A stretch of DNA of 64,000 bases from Podospora bellae-mahoneyi (lineage: Eukaryota > Ascomycota > Sordariomycetes > Sordariales > Podosporaceae). Positions 33,279 to 43,994 of this stretch are shown here, piece by piece (the first letter of the stretch is position 1; the number at the start of each line of letters is the position of its first letter). The notes under the pieces are model-generated. The model saw only the letters and a program-made list of their open reading frames with translations. It did no database searches and was not told the DNA's origin. The position numbers were made by a program, and so were the translations under genes. The stretch is taken from assembly GCF_035222275.1 (NCBI RefSeq), contig NW_026946359.1:5332001-5396000 (forward strand). Reading direction: 5' to 3'.

Positions 33279-33926
33279 TCAAGACACGGAACCTTCAGTC
33301 ACGACAATCGTCAAAGCCTTTCTTGTACGTCTGAACCGTCCCCCCGTCCAAAACAGCTCCATGAGCTTGGGCGACTTGTTCGCAACACCCTGGGACATCG
33401 CCGCCTCAGCGACAAGTTTCCTCGTCCCGGCCGCGTCAGGGAAACGTCTCCATGTCGGGTGCAAGATAATCTCCTCCTGGCCCTTCAGAAGCTGGTTAGG
33501 CAGCTGGATGAGCTCTATCTCTTGAGCTGTCCATATTGGCTCTGTGGCGTTGTCCTTTGGGAGTTCAGACTCGAGGATAGAGAGGAGGGACTGCCATATC
33601 GGTTGGTCTGTGGGCTTGCCGCTGACGTGGTTGTCATGTCTGAGAGATTTGGCTAGGATGTCACGGAGGAGGGTGGGGTGGTTGGATAGTTTGTCTGAGG
33701 CGTCCAAAGTGAGGAGGGGGCGAGGCAGGAGGTCGTTGGGGCGTTTGAGGAGGGTGGATGAGGCTGACGAGCGGAGGAGGGCATTTTGAAGTTTCGTGCG
33801 GTAGGCTCGGGTGCTTTGTCTTGATCGCGGTTTCTTTTTGGTTGCTTTTTGGAGGGCATTTTGGTGTTGCCAGAAGGAAGGGGGGGCCCAGCATGGCTGG
33901 TGGATACCGTTGATGATGCGGCACAT
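33279..33926 (-). CDS. Hypothetical protein, 215 residues
   Basis: One uninterrupted frame from ATG 33926. It begins MCRIINGIHQPCWAPPSFWQ and then has a very basic segment (KKKPRSRQSTRAYRTKLQ). A Leu-rich middle (LLPRPLLTLDASDKLSNHPT) is followed by a predicted helical region with Trp residues (PIWQSLLSILESELP, PIWTAQEIELIQLPNQLL), and the tail is basic. No signal peptide, membrane segment or known domain was recognised. The opposite strand also has open frames, so coding status is uncertain; a real ATG, length and amphipathic helices favour a gene. Confidence 0.45.
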   Translation of the reverse strand: MCRIINGIHQPCWAPPSFWQHQNALQKATKKKPRSRQSTRAYRTKLQNALLRSSASSTLLKRPNDLLPRPLLTLDASDKLSNHPTLLRDILAKSLRHDNHVSGKPTDQPIWQSLLSILESELPKDNATEPIWTAQEIELIQLPNQLLKGQEEIILHPTWRRFPDAAGTRKLVAEAAMSQGVANKSPKLMELFWTGGRFRRTRKALTIVVTEGSVS

Positions 33927-34770
33927 GGTGGGTGGTTTTTGTTGGGGCTGAGATTGGTGAGGTGGGTTTGCGTTTATCTACATGATGAACAGGAAAACCT
34001 GGCGCATCGGGGCTTCTTTATCCATCTTCTGGTCGACCTCATGCTGATGATGCTGTCGGGGGCTCAGGGGTCAAAGTGGAGTGCCAAGATGTGGTTGCCT
34101 GGGCTGCCTTGAGCTGCCTGAAGTTGGAGGCCAGGGGTTCATGGGCACATCCAAAACAGCCTGAAGGGAATAGAAATTTGACATAATATCAAAGCTTCGA
34201 GGAAGAATAGGAATACTTCTCGATTATGTGAAGACCACCCCCGACTGGTTTAAAAGGCTTATACATGCTTATTTGATACCTTCCAGCTAAGGCATCTTTT
34301 AAAGCTCCCCGTCTCCTGAGGAGGCTGACTCTCTTACAAGGCCTCTTTCCATCAGGTATCACCAGGAATTCCAGACCTAGAGTTTGCTCAAAGGCCAGAA
34401 CACATCAGGAGAAATTGATTTAAACATTACGTCATTACTTAAAGATGATAACTCTAAGAGATCCAAACCAGCCTCTCAGTGAGGTGAAAACCAAATCAGA
34501 ACTGTCAAATACCATTGCCTGCTCGTCTTTCAGAGCCGCTGAGTGCTTCTTTTACCACCCACTGACAATTTCAGTCTTCCCCATCTCAGTCTAATCTTGC
34601 TCCGGCATACGAGCCAAGTGATAGCTTAAGGAGAAATAATGGTTCGGTGGGCGTGCAGTTCTTCGAAAGAGTCAGTTGCTATCGGATGTGCTTGATGGAG
34701 GTCGGAAGTTCCGACAAAAACCACAAGGACAGCAGCAAATTTAGAAACATCAAGGCATCAGTATCGTCAG
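33927..34770. other. AT-rich intergenic stretch
   Basis: No gene was seen. It lies at the edge of a zone of broken genes. Short imperfect purine-rich segments occur but no clear repeat unit. Confidence 0.4.
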
Positions 34771-35779
34771 TCAGTATGAAGCCGGTGATGCGGGCAACCA
34801 TATGAAGGTTAGGTAGACTTGCGCAGCAGTAGCAGCGAAAACATCTTTGATGGGTGCTGAGGTGAAAAGGCTTAGCGAGAAGGAGAAGAGTGCAGTGAGT
34901 CCTGAAATAGCACCCATGCGTCCCTGCATGGTTTGAATATGATATAGGACATGGATATCGAGGATAGGCAAGAGAGATGCCGCAATAGTGCAGAGGATCT
35001 TGAGTACTCGGTAGATTGCCTCATTGGCGTATATTATCGTGTCCGGTAGCAACTGTCGCGTATTCGCTTCTAAACCGAAAATATATGTTAGCTTTGTTCT
35101 GTATTGGACACAAAAGACAACAAGGGGCTTACATGAACACGCCTTCCTATGACTCGGTTATACTAATGAACCAGCCCTATGGTAAATGAGTTGGTAAAGG
35201 CTTGCTCTTCTGATGGCACTTCGAGCGATGTCAAATCTTCTCGGAACGTGGGATCCTCCCAGATATTTCGGTCGGGACCGAGTAAGTATATGTTGCGCCT
35301 ATCTGGTCGCTCCGTCCAACTTTGAACTGCTTTGACCTGGCGGGGAATCGCAGGTCCAAGATCAAGTACCTGGCGATGACGGATGAGAGCTTCGTGGTAT
35401 TCCTTTAATCCCGGTCGAATCTTCAAGATAGTGTCCCATTGAGCACTAACATTTCCGTTGGCGGCATCATCGGCACCAGAGCGTTGAAGAGTATCCCAAT
35501 CCAAAGCATAGGTTTTACGGTCCTCATGATCCGAGTGTTTGTCTTTTGCTTGATATCGACTGAGTCTTTCTTCCAACCCTTGGAGCTCAGCTTGTTGATA
35601 AAGAAGATCTTCAGCAGACAGCGCCCGGAAACGTCTTAGAATAGCCATCTCGGGGAGGTGTCCCATGGCCATGCCTAGCTGTCATAGCCCTCAGTCCGAG
35701 ATGGCTCTCCTCTTTTCTCATGGTTGTCGGTTTCGAGTTGAACTGGAGTTTGTGCTGGTGCTGGATTTGGATCGTTCAT
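34771..35779 (-). pseudogene. DUF6594 family membrane protein gene, apparently disrupted
   Basis: Three pieces of a typical fungal DUF6594 protein lie in order. A start at 35779 gives a polar N-terminus ending EGYDS. The main piece (35163-35672) has MAILRRFRALSAEDLLYQQA, ELQGLEERLSRYQ and a helical middle. The last piece (34771-35069) contains IYRVLKILCTIAASLLPILD and further hydrophobic helices to the family-type FAATAAQVY. A one-base loss around 35676 puts EGYDS out of frame with GMAMGHLPEM, although translation could start at the inner ATG 35672. After FTIGLVH a TAG (35163-35165) interrupts the frame, and the intron ending TTTAG at 35070 does not restore phase with any donor found. Two separate breaks suggest a decaying gene, but assembly error or an unusual splice could explain one of them. 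Confidence 0.65.
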
Positions 35780-36769
35780 GGTTGAAAGTGTAAGTTGCTT
35801 TCGAGAGCATTTCGCCTCAACAAATTCGGCGTTTTGCTCAGGACGTAAACATGTGTCGCTTCAATTACCTTACTCAACATGAAGCGGCTTGATGTGAGAT
35901 GGACATCCTCATATTTACTTGCAGCAGGTGGTGTGCAATGCTTTCATTTGCAACATGCTTTCCTTCGGCCGGTCGGAATTTCGGTCAATCATCATCTCTC
36001 TTCTTCGCCGGTCGAGGTTTGGGTCAATGGAAACCAGCATGGGATTGTTCCAACTAATAAGCCACCACCTCACTACCTACCTCATAGGTTTCCAGACAAG
36101 ATGCCAAGCTTGAAAAACAGGGCTGACCGTCCTTCATTCCACGACGTTTGCACTTTGCAGAGATATGACGACGTGAATGGTGTACTGCCCTTTCCCTTGC
36201 CCTAAGATATTGTGCAGCCTGCTTCTAAGAAGCACATGCAACTTCTGACTAAAGTAGGTAGGCTCTTAACAAAAAGGTACACTGTAGCCCGGTTCAGTTA
36301 AGACTAAGGTATCTTCTTGAGGGTTGACAACGCTGGAAGCATGAGTGGTTGCATTTACAAGGTCTAGTCTGGATATGATAACTATTTCTTTTAGTTAAGG
36401 GGCAACCAGAATATCCATCATCGTCGCCATGCTTCTGCTAGTAGGTACATCTAGCTGGATCTGAATGATGGGGGCGGGGTGCGTTGAAAGTTGCACTTTC
36501 CATCTTCATGACGGGAGCGCGACATCCATTTTGACACCAGGAGCCTGATCTCCGGGCCAGCACACACATGTCTCCTATCCCACATGAGAAAGCAGAGAGA
36601 CCAGGCTGCCGATGAACTGCCTAATAAAAGTGTGTCTCCTTCACTCTGTTTCTTCTGTTACCCCGCCGTTACTCAGGCTTCTTGACGTTCATCCTTTACC
36701 AACACTTCACGTCCGTTCCAGTCCGAAAGGATCACCGGTCACTAGCTCAAACCAGGTGAAAAGGGAACA
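35780..36769. other. intergenic within the decay zone
   Basis: No supported gene. Open frames such as 35879-36205 look like chance. The region lies between two broken genes. Confidence 0.4.
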
Positions 36770-38380
36770 ATGCCGTCTCCGAACTCTGACAAACCGTTCA
36801 ACAACCCATATTACGGGGACCCATGAAACCCTCCTCCACCCACAGGCGGCCCGTGGAGTTCTCCTCAAACCACAGGCAAGCCATGGGGTCCCTCAGCGCC
36901 CACCAGCGATTCGTGGGCATCAAGGCCTACGGATTTGTCTTCGGGCGTCAATGAGGACACTTATTTTCAAGGAGGTTCTGTGGCTATGGGATACGCAGAC
37001 AACGTGGATTACTATCGTGCCAGCTCCGCAGCAGATTACCCCCCTCAAATTGGATGTCCCCCTTATGGCCAATACATCTCTGGTGATCAGTATTTCGTTT
37101 CGAATGAAAATTTTGGCCAGGACGAATCAGCCGTTAGAGATAGGTATTCATCCCAGGAAGGATATATCCGCCAAATGGAGCACCCTCCCAGCCCAACGGG
37201 AGTTATGAAGACGAATCTACGCCTGATTCGATGCCGTCAAACACCTGCTCGAGCCTTGCACCGGAAGACAACGAAGAGGATAATGCAGACGATCCCTATG
37301 AAGCCCACCTCAATTTGGACTTTTCAAAACTCAAATTGAAAGATATTGATCAACACTACGGCTACGGACAGCATGATGATTTGGAATCGGGCACTTTTGT
37401 GGAAGAGGAGCAAAACGGCACAGTCGTCCTTCTAAGCGATCAGGCTCTTACCCAGGCGAAGAGGGGAATTCTTTGTTCCCGAACGACAAGTACATCTTGC
37501 TGAACACCGAAGAGTCAACTCATCAATCTGGGGGCTCGAAAAAGCATTCTGCTCCACAAACCAACAAGACACTCAACGAAGCAAAGAGCCATAGTCACAA
37601 ATCCAGCCGAAGGTATTGCTCTTCTTTCCCCAGAGACGTAAGCAAACCATTGCCTCTTAAATTTAGGCACAAACCTCAGACTCACAGGCGCGTTTGGAAT
37701 ATAGAAGTACGATGTAACGATCTACCTCCCGAACTTTGCGGGTGTGTCGGCAATACTGGTGAGAGCCGGGTACGATAACACCAACACCTTCGGGCCAATT
37801 ATCAGCAGCAAACTGGCTTAGAAACTCGGTTTTGACAAAAGAATGCCTCTTGAGACAAGGGTCTATGAAGCTTATATAATTCCAGGCGAGGCGGACTTGT
37901 CTTTCGCAGTGGGAACGGTTAATCTAGCCGTGCAATTTGACAGCTCGACAGCAGGCGGCCCAACTGTGCTCGCATTCAACATGCTTGAAACCATATTTCA
38001 AGACTATGACGTCCTACTTCCCGTCTACGTGTTACCGGGCTATGAGGATGATTACGATCCAACCGCGGCACCAGCTGTCAATGCACCACAGGGCCCAAAG
38101 AAGCCGAAGGGCCGAGGTATGTATCTCGCATTCAATGGACCAATGAAACTATCTTGTACATCGCTAATGTGTCACTAAACTTAGAAACCGAAGAGAGAAT
38201 GAAGGAACAAAAACGGCGTCAAGAGGAAGAAGCAGCAAGACGGGAACGAGAGAGGCAAGAACGTAAAGCATGGGTTGCGCGGAGATGGCTGCTCAAGTCT
38301 GCTTCATCTCGAAGCAGGTGGTGGATGCAATCTGCCAGCATATACCGGCTGGACCCAAGTCAGCAAGTTGTACTTTAAGG
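36770..38380 (+). pseudogene. Broken gene with disordered N-terminus, possible retropepsin-like segment and coiled-coil tail
   Basis: Consecutive open pieces in the same orientation look like one former gene. The parts in order are a Pro/Ser/Gly-rich disordered N-terminus; an acidic region; a segment with TFGPIISSKLA, KLGFDKRM, VGTVNLAVQF and DYDVLLP, which weakly resembles a retropepsin-like fold (as in LTR-element proteases or host proteins that share it); and a charged tail of EERMKEQKRRQEEEAARRER type likely to form a coiled coil. It is broken at about four places. No LTRs, reverse transcriptase or integrase were seen nearby, so it may be a host gene rather than part of an element. Its family is not recognised with confidence. 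Confidence 0.5.
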
Positions 38381-38434
38381 GTTCGTGCAATCTTTGTAAC
38401 TTGGAAGTAACAAAGAGGATATGTTAGCACATAC

Positions 38435-39077
38435 CTTGGGTGGGGCCGTTGATGGTTCCATGCCACGTCTGGGATCTGTCACCCTTGTACGGGCCGCGTT
38501 TCAGCTGGACATTTTCGTTGGCCCGAAGCGTGCGGTATTAGAAACCGAAGCTGTACCAGAAAGAATTCTCGGAGGGAAGCACGCGGACGGTGTATGCTGG
38601 GTTTGTGAAGTGCCAGGCGCTGCCGGTGCCTGGAGGTAGAAGAAGGAGATGAAATGTTAGCCTTCTGTATAACCGAGAAATTGGACTGTTGTCAGTGAGC
38701 ACCTACACCAATCCCCCGATTATGCGTTCACCAGGATGCTTGTGGTTTGGCGCTTTTCAACGGCAGCGGACGGCAGCAGCCCCCTAGACTCAAGCACGTC
38801 CTCCTCATATGAACCGAGGTCTTGCTGCGCACGAATCCAGGCCCAGCCGAGGGTTCCTGGCGTAGCGGTGTAGAATCCGTCACCTTTTGTAGCATCGTCA
38901 GGGACTGGACCCCAAACATCAACACCCAAGGCGGTGGCGTTGACGATTGACTCGGGAATGAGCTTGGCTGGAATAGCAACGGGATTCTCCCTGGGAGTAA
39001 TTAATCTCATCCGGGGCAGCAAAGACCGCCACCTAGAGGAAGGCGATGACCTCGGAAACTATGATAGAGAAGCGCAT
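38435..39077 (-). pseudogene. Fossil of a small secreted protein gene
   Basis: The minus strand begins with a signal-peptide-like start (MRFSIIVSEVIAF) and then runs through a segment with ALGVDVWGPVPDDATKGDGF and GTLGWAWIRAQQDLG. A Lys-Arg site (VEKRQ), typical of a propeptide, is followed by TTSILVNA. An intron-like gap leads to a second piece containing SAWHFTNPAYTVRVLPSENS and YRTLRANENVQL. This order (signal, propeptide, KR, short mature domain) is common for small secreted proteins of filamentous fungi. The copy is broken at about three places and is unlikely to be functional. Function of the intact relatives is unknown to me. Confidence 0.55.
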
Positions 39078-39652
39078 CTTCGTGATACTGATTGTGAAAG
39101 CAACTGTTTGAAGAGGGTTTACTGCGGTGATGGTAGTGATGGTGATGGTGAGAGAATATTAGTTCTTCTGGCGACAACCAGCCTCTTTATACCCAAATCC
39201 CGTGGCTTCTCAGGCTAATTTGCCATAGAGTTAGCCAACAATGAGCTCTAACCATTAAGTCTTTTTGGTGACTTTGATGGACAGTTGCCCTGATGTCGGT
39301 CCCATACCCAAGGTATCTCCAGCAGGTAAGCCTGCGCCCCATGTACAATATATTTTACCATTACATATGCTGTTGGCCGTACTGATATGATTCTGCATGT
39401 CTCGTCCATTCAATGAACCTTCATCATCTTTTTTGGTCTATTCTGCACTAGAGATAGGGCTGAGGTTGAATCAGATGCAGGTAGTAGATGATTCAATATG
39501 AATTGACCTTCTTATGACTGACCGTAATGGATTGTACTACACCAGATGGTCTGATAGCATAGAGTGCCATGGAGATTCTCCGGGTGAAATAGAGGGCCTA
39601 CATAATGTGTGCCTGACCACCCGTCTTGGTAAGGACCTCGCGTACCGGACTC
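39078..39652. other. intergenic
   Basis: It lies between the secreted-protein fossil and the reductase gene. No gene or repeat was recognised. A short GT/GAT-rich run (ggtgatggtagtgatggtga) lies near 39125. Confidence 0.4.
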
Positions 39653-40984
39653 TCATTTATGACTCTTTGGCAGCACCTTCGCAGCTTCAAGCTCACCGAA
39701 CACATCCGAGAATGCCTTCCATGTATCTTGATATCTACAAGCCGGAATGTGTTAGCTTAAATTCACAATCACCTCAAAAGCACAAGAACTTACCCAGTCC
39801 ACCCAAACTCCCTCGCCTTACTCATACTAATCACCAGATCGAAATCCCTCCCCAGCTCAAAATCCACAAACGCCCACGTCCCCTTCTCTAACCCATCCTT
39901 CTGCAACCCTTCCCTCTCCGCCAACCTCTTCCACGCCTTTTCGACATCCTCCTGCTGCGCCCACTTGACCAAACTCACCCTCTGACTCAGCATGTTCTTC
40001 TTCACCCTCCCCTCCAACCCCAACTCCTTCTCCCAAGCCTTAATAGGCGGCACCTCATTCATCTCAACTTTCCCTGCCAATTCCCCAACCTCTTGTTGAA
40101 ACTGTCCCTGATCAACCTCCATCCCAAATCTCCTCGCCAGCCTGGGCCACATATCCTCCCAAGTCTGCACATCCCCATTCACCACATTAAACGCCTCATT
40201 CCTCGTCTTGTCCTCGCACACAACCCACTCGCAGAATTCCGCGTGGAGCTTGGAGCTAGTGTAGCAGTCAAAACCCGAGTAAAACCCCTCATTCCCAGGA
40301 AAAGCCAGTTTCCTCCCTTGCTCCTTGCAAACAGCAGCGTAAATCCCCAGTCCGGAAGCCAGGTTCATAAAGTTCCCGTTCGCAAAACCGATCACATCAT
40401 TAGGGTAAGTGACGTTCCATCCAATATGGGGGTTAGCCTTGCAGAAATCATGGAGGATATCTTGCTGTCTGTAGTAAAAGTTGGGCGGGTAGATGTTCTG
40501 GTCCGTAAGCCAGGGGTCAGATTCCATCATCGGGTTCTTGGCGCGGCCGAGGTGGACGCCGTATTGCTTGCACCCCGTGACGAGGAGGATCCGCTTGATG
40601 GATTTGGCGGCACCGGTGAGGGTGAGCGCGCGGAGGAAGTTGGCGAGCATGTCGCCGTTGACTTTCCAGTTTTCTTCCTCGCTGTCCTTTTGCATGTAGG
40701 CTGCGAAGAAGACGTATTCGCCTGAGACGGAGGCAAGGTCTTTGGCCATGTCTTCGGCTGAGTGGAGGAGGTCGATGTGGTTGTGGACTACGTTGGAGGG
40801 GTAGTCGTCTTTTTTGGAGCGGGAGAGGGCGTGGATCGTTTTCCATTTTGTAGGGTTGGAGGCGAGGCGGTAGACGATTTCTCGGCCGAGAATGCCTTGG
40901 GGGTGTGTTAGTGAGAGGGATTGGAGAGATGGGGATGATAAGGGGTTACATACCGGTTGCGCCGCACACGATTGCTGAGGACAT
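39653..40984 (-). CDS. PRISE-like NAD(P)-dependent reductase (extended SDR)
   Basis: Three exons, complement(39653..39734, 39794..40895, 40954..40984), encode 404 residues. The first exon encodes just MSSAIVCGAT plus one base. The 58-nt intron (GTATGT, CTAAC branch, CAAG) completes the dinucleotide-binding motif GATGILGREIVYRL. Later family blocks are YVFFAAYMQKD, LLVTGCKQYGVHLG, PNFYYRQQDIL, WNVTYPNDVIGF, GFDCYTSSKLHAEFCEW and EAFNVVNGDV. A 59-nt intron leads to the last exon (YQDTWKAFSDVFGELEAAKV). The layout matches the progesterone 5-beta-reductase/iridoid synthase-like (PRISE) group, in which the FYY tyrosine and an upstream Lys act in enone reduction. Fungal substrates are unknown; members occur both in detoxification and in secondary metabolism. 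No biosynthetic cluster surrounds it. Confidence 0.9.
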
Positions 40985-42683
40985 CTTGGCTGGATATATT
41001 TTTGAATTTTGACCCAACAGGAACGAAATCAACAATGATTTAACGTGATGGTAGTTTAGTGTGGTCTGGCTTGGTTTGAGAATTGTGAGATGTGCTTTTG
41101 TTACTTGTGAGGTTGATATAGTTTGCGAAAATGGATGACGTCAAACTGACAGGTCCCAAGATCTTCACCACAGTGCGACCCCATTTATGTCCATGAGATC
41201 ACCACAAAGAGCTGCCGAATGCAAGCAACTCCCTTACATTACCATTTATTCATCGATGTATATGTCCGCCAAGCAATGGTGGCCCTTGTGGTTGCTGCCA
41301 AGACAGAAGACGGCCGTTGTTATTTTGCTACCCCTGTCAGGGACTCGGGGGCACGGAGCAGCCTTTCTCTAGTCCCATCCAAGGCGTCTATATTTGGTAT
41401 GAGCTTAATTTGACCACCACTACAGGCAACAACAACGACAATTCTCCCACACACTCGAAGACATCTTAGAGTGTGGTCCGGAGACGGCGTCGGGGTATAC
41501 GAAAGCGGCACGGGATCGTGGTACCAAGATTTCGGCCAGGCGCCAACACCTTCTCAACAAATGCGGCGAACAAAACAGGAAGCTGGTCGCGGGCAGTCGA
41601 GAGTAGGTTCTGATGTGAGGTGGTGGTTCCTGGCGGTGTGTAGCCCTCAAGCATGGGATCCAATCGATTCCATCGATCGAGACATGGCGAGGCGGAGAAA
41701 GGGCATGTTCGGCGACCATGTGGGGGTACTCGGGACTGCGGACGTTACAAAGGAGAGTACTACTGCTCAGAACAGAGGTCTACGACATCTCAGTTTTCGT
41801 TTCTCGTGTCTTCCGCACATATCATGGCTCGGCAGTCGGCACAGAGATTGAACGCGTTGTTGATATCGTGACGGACCAGTTGCGATGTAACTCAGGTACC
41901 ACAGTCGAATGACTTGTGTCATGATGCTCATGCAAGGAGCTAATTGTTTGTTCCACCACATGGAACTGCAAGTGCAACGTTTGATACCAGGTGAAGATCT
42001 AGAACCTTTTCAAAATGGGAGTCCAGACTTCTGTCTTCAATGGAGGACGAGAAAGATCCAGCATCATACCACCTTGCCGAATCACGGTGATACATTACTC
42101 TTCTGTTCACCGATCATATGATATCATAGGTAAGTTCAACCATCATAACCTCAATGCTGTTAGGATTGACGCTATGGCATGTCTAGGTTTCAAGGTTCAA
42201 GTAATCGCCGAAGGTGCCGCAAGGTCGGCGACGTTGTCAAGGAGGCGAGATCTGAGCAATAGTTGGTCGGTTCTTAATTCTACTTGCAATGCGGAACTGT
42301 GGGGCAAGAGTTAGCAAATACCCCAAACTGATGAAGGATGTTGTCATCGGGCCGAACCTGACTCCTTAGAGAGCTTCTCCAGCGTGGGATCGAGATGTCA
42401 CGTTGAGGGTCCTGGAACAATGTCAGGGATTGCAACGATATGGGGTAGATGCTGTAGCATGGGGAGGCTGTGCACCTCGATGAAGAATGGCGGTCATTCA
42501 GACGAGCAAATAAGGCTGCAGCAACTTTTGCATGGGGCTTGGTGCATGCCGCGTCTTCCAATTCGTTGCTTCCGTCTGTTTACACATTATCCGGGTGGAC
42601 ATTGGGGTGAACCGGTTTTTGCACTTGTTCCAAAGCCATGCTGAGGCGCAATCCAGACCTTTGCTGTTTCTGGGTGTTCCACG

Positions 42684-42744
42684 GCAGAAGCCACTATCTC
42701 CAAGTCTTGGCTTCTGCGGACTGCGCTCCGTCCTGGCGCAGTCC
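42684..42744. other. Two adjacent perfect inverted repeats (stem-loops)
   Basis: The first arm pair is GCAGAAGCCA and TGGCTTCTGC (10 bp, 14-nt loop). The second, starting at the very next base, is GGACTGCGC and GCGCAGTCC (9 bp, 9-nt loop). Both are perfect. They could form a structured RNA, a protein-binding site or a mobile-element end. The sequence alone does not decide, and no known ncRNA family is recognised. Confidence 0.45.
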
Positions 42745-43030
42745 AGTCAATGTGCGACGGGCAAGCAGCACCCATGCCGTGGGCACCGGCAAAGCGCCCG
42801 TTGTGTCTCGTGCTGCATCACCGATAACTGATAGGTCGAAAATAAGTGGACAGAGACCGCCGGAGAAGGGCTTATTTGGGCCAGCTCCCGTTCACGGCAG
42901 TGCGACAGTGCAAGTCCCCGATCACCGCCCGCTTCGTCCAACTCCTGCCCGAGGAAGAGTGTCGATTGTGAGAAGACTGTGCATTATCTTTCGACATTCT
43001 TTCCCAAAGCTGTGGTCAGTGGCTTTGGTG

Positions 43031-43075
43031 GCTTCAATGGTTTCAATCGCTTCAATCGCTTCAACCGCTTCAACC
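43031..43075 (+). repeat. 9-nt tandem repeat, five copies
   Basis: Units of the form gcttcaatc or gcttcaacc (first copies gcttcaatg, gtttcaatc). It is a short minisatellite-like array in noncoding sequence. Confidence 0.8.
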
Positions 43076-43994
43076 GCTCAAACGTACAGTGCTACTAGAT
43101 ACCTTACCAGATATGGTTGGATGGCGCCGGCATCGCCGCCAGGTGGAGAGCTGGTTGCTCCTCAGTCCCCTCTCTGGGGCTGCAGCAAGTGCAGGGGACG
43201 TACAGCACTAGCTCCCAATGTCTCGGGAAATGAAGCATCTCATCCAACAGAACCGAATGGCCGTTGAAAGCCGGGGGAATCTGGAGAGCCACCGACTGCC
43301 GCTTCCATGACAATACCCCACCATGAACCGCAACACTTCCCCTCAGTCGGCCGCTTTCACGACCGAGATATCCTTCAGCCGTCACATCGTGGGCAAGAGT
43401 GATAAGCTTCCTGCCTGATCGGGTTGCACTTTGTGAGCTGAAAGTCGGCTGAGACCAGCGATAGACCAATCAGGCTCAGAAAAGAGGCCGAGAGGGAGCT
43501 CGAAGCCAATCACAGCCGTCAAATTCTGCTGCCGGCAGGTCCAGCTCCACGGGTATGGCACGCAACCCCTTTCAACTTGACCGCCACGTTGCTTGTCTTT
43601 TGACAATGAGTCTGTGCAGGGACCCATCCGTAGGGCTGATGTCCTTTCTGGTTGAGGGTACGTATCACACGGGAACTGGCGAGAGTACTGCAAGTCATGC
43701 TCGTGTTTCATCACCAGATAGTTTCTACTTCCACTGCTGCCATGCATCACGGCTTGATTGCTCGGAGGATGCCGTAGCATTTCCCTCAGGTGTCACTCAG
43801 ATCGTGGCGAAGGCCAAGAGAAATCCCTCTCTACTCGATGCTCCCCGGGGCTCAGCATGAGTTCACTTGTTCATAAGTAGAGGCGATACCTGCCCGATCA
43901 GGCTTCAATTTTGACGCCATATTCACTCATGACAATCCGCTTACACATTAATGTTTTATTTGACTCTTAAATACTGCTCATAATACTACCCACA

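Larger units (their letters stand above)
40985..43994. other. 3.0-kb stretch without a supported gene
   Basis: This is the divergent gap between the reductase and Myb genes and the longest empty stretch in the window. It holds two adjacent perfect stem-loops (42684-42744) and a 9-nt tandem repeat (43031-43075). The longest frame (42638-43267) crosses both and looks like chance translation. No transposon remnant was recognised. Confidence 0.5.

Noticed and set aside
42638-43267. 209-codon plus-strand frame in the gene-poor 3 kb
   Set aside because: It runs across two perfect hairpins and a 9-nt repeat and has Cys/Arg/Ser-rich chance composition.
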